Below the pieces are notes generated by a model, which had not been told where the DNA came from, searched no databases, and was given only the letters and a program-made list of their open reading frames with translations. Made by a program: the position numbers and the translations under genes. Shown here piece by piece: positions 61,239 through 64,000 of a stretch of 64,000 nt of DNA. The DNA lies in assembly GCF_011764565.1 (NCBI RefSeq), contig NZ_AP022871.1, positions 868,001-932,000 on the forward strand, written 5' to 3'. This stretch comes from Phytohabitans suffuscus. GTDB taxonomy: Bacteria; Actinomycetota; Actinomycetes; Mycobacteriales; Micromonosporaceae. The number at the start of each line of letters is the position of its first letter. Position 1 is the stretch's first letter.

Positions 61239-61580
61239 CTACCGGAGGACTGCGCGTTCGTCGACCACGTAGGTCGGCTGGGTCAGGAAGGTGTCGGTTG
61301 CGATCCAACCGTGGCCGAGGCTCAACGTGTCGAGTCGGTACGACCAATCTTGTCCACATGAGCATGTGCCCGAGGAGCGGTAGTTGATCCGCCACCGCAC
61401 CCACTCACCGGGGTGGAGATAGATGGCGGGTGGACGCTGTTTACGGCGCGGCATCATCCGCAAGTTGGGCACGAGCTGTACACGCAGCCAGCGGTCGACC
61501 TGCCGTAGATCCACGTCGTCAGCGGCAGGCAACTCTGCTCGAGTCTGGTCGTGCGGCCGGAAATCACCGTGCTCGTGCAT
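61239..61580 (-). CDS. Hypothetical protein
   Basis: 113 aa from ATG 61580 (AGG about 6 bases upstream). Contains VDRWLRVQLVPNLRMMPRRK, YLHPGEWVRWRINYRSSGTC and CGQDWSYRLDTLSLGHGW. The CSCGQDW cysteines and several Trp/Arg look structured. The frame stays open upstream to 61817, but that part is Ser/Gly-rich. No family recognised; likely a small accessory protein. Confidence 0.45.
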   Translation of the reverse strand: MHEHGDFRPHDQTRAELPAADDVDLRQVDRWLRVQLVPNLRMMPRRKQRPPAIYLHPGEWVRWRINYRSSGTCSCGQDWSYRLDTLSLGHGWIATDTFLTQPTYVVDERAVLR

Positions 61581-61873
61581 CAAAACCTCATGGACGAGCG
61601 GTGCGCCAGCCGCCGGTAGCAGGAAGCCGATCGGGACAGCGTTACGGCGGGCAGCAGCGTCGCCACCGCAGGACCGCTTGGTCCAGGACGTGTGCACCCA
61701 CTGAGCGACAACCTCCATGCACCAGATGCTGGACGAGCCACCGCTGTCGGACAACGTAGATTCGGCGCCGGGCAACAAGTCGTGATTCAAGCCCGTCCGG
61801 ACGAACCATCGCCACACCGCCCACTTCGCGGCAGATCCGTGCGTCGGCGTGGAGTGTTCGGCAGCCTTGGGTC

Positions 61874-62125
61874 ATGGCTTCTGGACGACCTGCTCCGACC
61901 CGCGAAGAGATTGATGCGTGGTTCACCGGCGTGCTGGCCGGCAATCAAACGCGCGACGAGGCGGATCGGTGGGCAGCCCAGTGGCGCAGTGGTCCTGCCG
62001 ACGGCGACGCAGACGATGAGGTGGCCTGGTGGGCTCTCGATCTACTGCATGGCATTTGACATGCCTGCTGGCGCTGACGGCATCTTCATGCACGACGACG
62101 ACCAGGTGCGTCGCTGGCTCAGCGT
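61874..62125 (+). pseudogene. Small conserved actinobacterial protein, frame broken
   Basis: ATG 61874 gives MASGRPAPTREEIDAWFTGV, then DEADRWAAQWRSGP and DEVAWWALDLLHGI. The frame stops at TGA 62057-62059. Removing one T (run TTT at 62055-62057) continues DMPAGADGIFMHDDDQVRRW and LSVFRSRC, which I recognise as the usual second half of a roughly 90-residue actinobacterial protein of unknown role. The normal stop after the last helix is also missing, so this may be a true pseudogene and not only a read error. Confidence 0.5.
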
Positions 62126-62178
62126 GTTCCGCAGCCGATGCCGGTTACTCCCACCCCGGCGAGGACACCAGGTGACCG

Positions 62179-62490
62179 TCAGTGATACGTCAGCTCGCCC
62201 GCCTCGATGGGGGCGACCAGCCGGTTCTCCTCCGGCGCCAACGGGCAAGCCCACCGGTCGTCGTAGGCGCAGCTCGGGTCATGCGCGCCACAATGTTGAA
62301 AAGCTGCCCTCGGGATGGCGAGGCCGAACGCCGGCACCAACACCTCATCTGAGCAGCGAAAACCATCACCGCCACCTGGAACTGGGCCGCTACTGGGCCC
62401 GTCACGCCGCACTCGGCGCGGAACTTTGATAGTCCGGCCGCACCACGGGCAGCGCCCGACTCTGACCGACCAGGGTCTACCCAGCCTCAC
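62179..62490 (-). CDS. Hypothetical Cys-containing protein
   Basis: 103 aa from ATG 62490. It has a zinc-ribbon-like start CPWCGRTIKVPRRVRRDG, then DEVLVPAFGLAIPRAAFQHC and SCAYDDRWACPLAPEENRLV. The composition is protein-like, but no family is recognised. It is convergent with the broken small gene upstream. Unassigned. Confidence 0.4.
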   Translation of the reverse strand: MRLGRPWSVRVGRCPWCGRTIKVPRRVRRDGPSSGPVPGGGDGFRCSDEVLVPAFGLAIPRAAFQHCGAHDPSCAYDDRWACPLAPEENRLVAPIEAGELTYH

Positions 62491-62552
62491 CAGCAGTGGA
62501 CGCGGCCGTGCCCGCCTGCGACCCGAAATGATGACTTCATATCCTTGGTCCT

Positions 62553-63422
62553 GTGGCCCAGACGGCAGGACTCACTACGGACCAGCACAAGCGCCTGCGG
62601 GAGATCGGCGATCTCTTGGCCACAGCTCGGGACCTTCACCTCGCGACGTTCAACATCACCCCTCGAGACGGCTCCCAGGCTGCAAAGGACTTCACCACCG
62701 ATCTGTTCTGCGAGGTCACCAAACCGGGCGAGATCGCGAAGCCATGGCCGCGCGAGGCCCTTCAGAGCCCGCGAGGCCTAGCGGTCAACCTGACACACCA
62801 GGCCGCTATTCATCTCGACGCGCTCGGCCTGCTATATCAGACGGACCGATTCGAGGACGTCCCCGGCACCGTGGCCCGCGCCGCATTCGAGTACATCAGC
62901 CGGGCCATCTGGGTCCTCGATCCAAACGTCACTCACCGGGTTCGCTGCGCACGCCAGCAACTCGTCGATCTCGCCAGCTTCGACGAGTTGTGGAAGGCAC
63001 GAAAGGTGTCCATCCCCGCCAGCGATCTCGAAAACGAGCGTAAGAAGAAGGACCTGAATAGGGCAGCAGCCATCGCGGTGCTAACCGAGAGGTTCGCCAC
63101 AAGCATCGATCCGAAGAACGGCAAGCTGGTCACGCCCAGGGACGCGAAAGGAAGAGTGACCCTCGCCGGCGAGACATACCTCGGGTTCACCGACTTGGCA
63201 GAACACTTCGGCAACGCTGTCGGCTCGTCGGTCAACGGCCGCGAGCTCTATGACGCCCTCGCAGTCCTCGCCCATCCCCAAGGCAACACCGCATTCAACG
63301 GGCTATTGACGGACCAGGGCGACGGAACCGCTGTCCGCACTATCAACTACGTCCAGCTCGAACGCTTGGCCGGAATCGTCGCGCCAGGTTTCCACGAGGC
63401 TCTTGGCTGCCCACGGCCGTAG
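62553..63422 (+). CDS. Hypothetical protein, accessory-type
   Basis: 289 aa from GTG 62553. Lower GC and more Lys/Asn/Ile than the rest of the window, suggesting horizontal origin. Helical and soluble: TTDQHKRLREIGDLLATARD, AVNLTHQAAIHLDALGLLYQ, GTVARAAFEYISRAIWVLDP, RVRCARQQLVDLASFDELWK, and a charged ENERKKKDLNRA. A later segment ELYDALAVLAHPQGNTAFNG resembles the helical His/Asn regions of HEPN-like or AbiV-like proteins, but I could not confirm an RNase motif. Function unknown. Confidence 0.65.
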   Translation: MAQTAGLTTDQHKRLREIGDLLATARDLHLATFNITPRDGSQAAKDFTTDLFCEVTKPGEIAKPWPREALQSPRGLAVNLTHQAAIHLDALGLLYQTDRFEDVPGTVARAAFEYISRAIWVLDPNVTHRVRCARQQLVDLASFDELWKARKVSIPASDLENERKKKDLNRAAAIAVLTERFATSIDPKNGKLVTPRDAKGRVTLAGETYLGFTDLAEHFGNAVGSSVNGRELYDALAVLAHPQGNTAFNGLLTDQGDGTAVRTINYVQLERLAGIVAPGFHEALGCPRP

Positions 63423-64000
63423 GGGATAGCCTTCGTACTCCCGATTCGAGCAAGTCGGTAGCCGAGGTGCATACGCGTATCAACAACGCTTACCCATAGA
63501 GGATTGTAGAGGGAGAGAGCATCGACCGGGGGACTGGCGTCGGGGTCTGGGCTGGGCACTGGACGCTGCTCGCCGTCGTGCTGGCCGTGGGGGTCGATGC
63601 TAACCGCACGGAGCCACGGCGATCAGATATGGATAGGGTTCGACCGGATCTTCATCGCGTTCACGTCTAGCTGCTCGTTGAAGACGAGGAGATTTGAATC
63701 CATGACCTCCTACTCTCGAACTTCATCGAGCCTTGTCATCTGTTGTCAACCCCTGACCCCCTCTTACCGACCGTGACGGTATGTGGCATGTCGCTAGTCG
63801 CCGGGTTCTTGCACTGAGCTGCACGAACGTCGGCAGGCTGTGGTCGTTGCTTGTCACTGATGGTCACCACCCGTAAGGGGTTTTCGGGGGTAAACGGGGG
63901 CATGAAACCGGTGCCGGTGCCCGGTGCCTCTGCGTCGCGCGGGAGCGGGATGCTGGCGCAGGTTGGTGCCCTGCCGGGGGCACATCTTGATCTAGCAGTT
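63423..64000. other. Right-end non-coding region, possibly next to a mobile element
   Basis: No convincing gene in the last 578 bases. The stretch 63680-63780 has lower GC. A minus-strand TTCAAATC segment near 63689-63696 superficially resembles a tRNA T-loop, but stem pairing is poor. GGGGGTAAACGGGGGC at about 63885-63900 precedes an ATG at 63901 whose frame runs off the window. Confidence 0.4.

Noticed and set aside
63660..63730. tRNA-like T-arm on the minus strand (TTCAAATC) as an attachment-site remnant
   Set aside because: The closing stem pairs poorly, no acceptor or anticodon arm can be drawn, and no integrase gene is visible inside the window.

Overview
The window is about 70% G+C with dense GTG/ATG starts, strong G/C third-position bias, mycothiol-type enzymes and actinobacterial gene orders (uvrC next to rapZ; divergent TetR and MarR pairs; a CmtR-like cadmium/lead sensor). 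It is a chromosomal piece of a filamentous actinomycete, most likely Micromonosporaceae. That family assignment is an inference from protein style and intergenic palindromes; no rRNA or tRNA gene is present to confirm it.

Layout. (1) 1-10 kb: housekeeping genes, namely the 5' part of rapZ, then uvrC, a Tat Rieske lipoprotein, uvrA and rsgA with a possible 11-codon leader ORF, a mycothiol-dependent-type hydrolase and an MBL-fold hydrolase. (2) 10-16 kb: a membrane protein with a nucleoside-phosphorylase domain, a DUF4180 protein, an MFS exporter divergent from a CGNR regulator, and an orphan LacI regulator. (3) 16.6-27.5 kb: a ten-gene minus-strand operon whose genes nearly all overlap (TGATG, GTGA, ATGA, TTGA). 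It encodes the sedoheptulose-7-P to ADP-heptose pathway (GmhA, HldE, GmhB), five glycosyltransferase activities, a NodU-type carbamoyltransferase and an SDR. This is a candidate heptose-containing, carbamoylated glycoconjugate pathway in an organism without LPS. (4) 27.7-46 kb: a methyltransferase, a GGDEF-EAL protein, a phytoene-desaturase-like oxidoreductase, ChaB/Rho-N, YihY, a second MFS, a TM-helix channel-like protein, a tandem GDPD, two CBM2 proteins (one a GH6 cellulase behind a CebR-type operator), an alcohol dehydrogenase and a LigD polymerase domain. (5) 46-58.4 kb: a two-component system, a secreted C39-like protein, TetR with a TetX-like flavoenzyme, MarR with a VOC protein, a TPR protein and a cmtR-ATPase-HMA metal efflux operon. 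(6) 58.4-64 kb: lower density, with several C-terminal gene remnants, a ricin-type lectin, a NUDIX hydrolase and unassigned accessory genes.

Two features cut across the window. First, at least three families of interspersed intergenic repeats (called R1, R2 and R3 here) cluster beside uvrC and beside the topoisomerase gene. Second, about a dozen otherwise intact genes each carry one apparent -1 shift, nearly always in a run of three to five G or C. This looks like a systematic homopolymer under-call in the assembly, so those genes are annotated across the shift.
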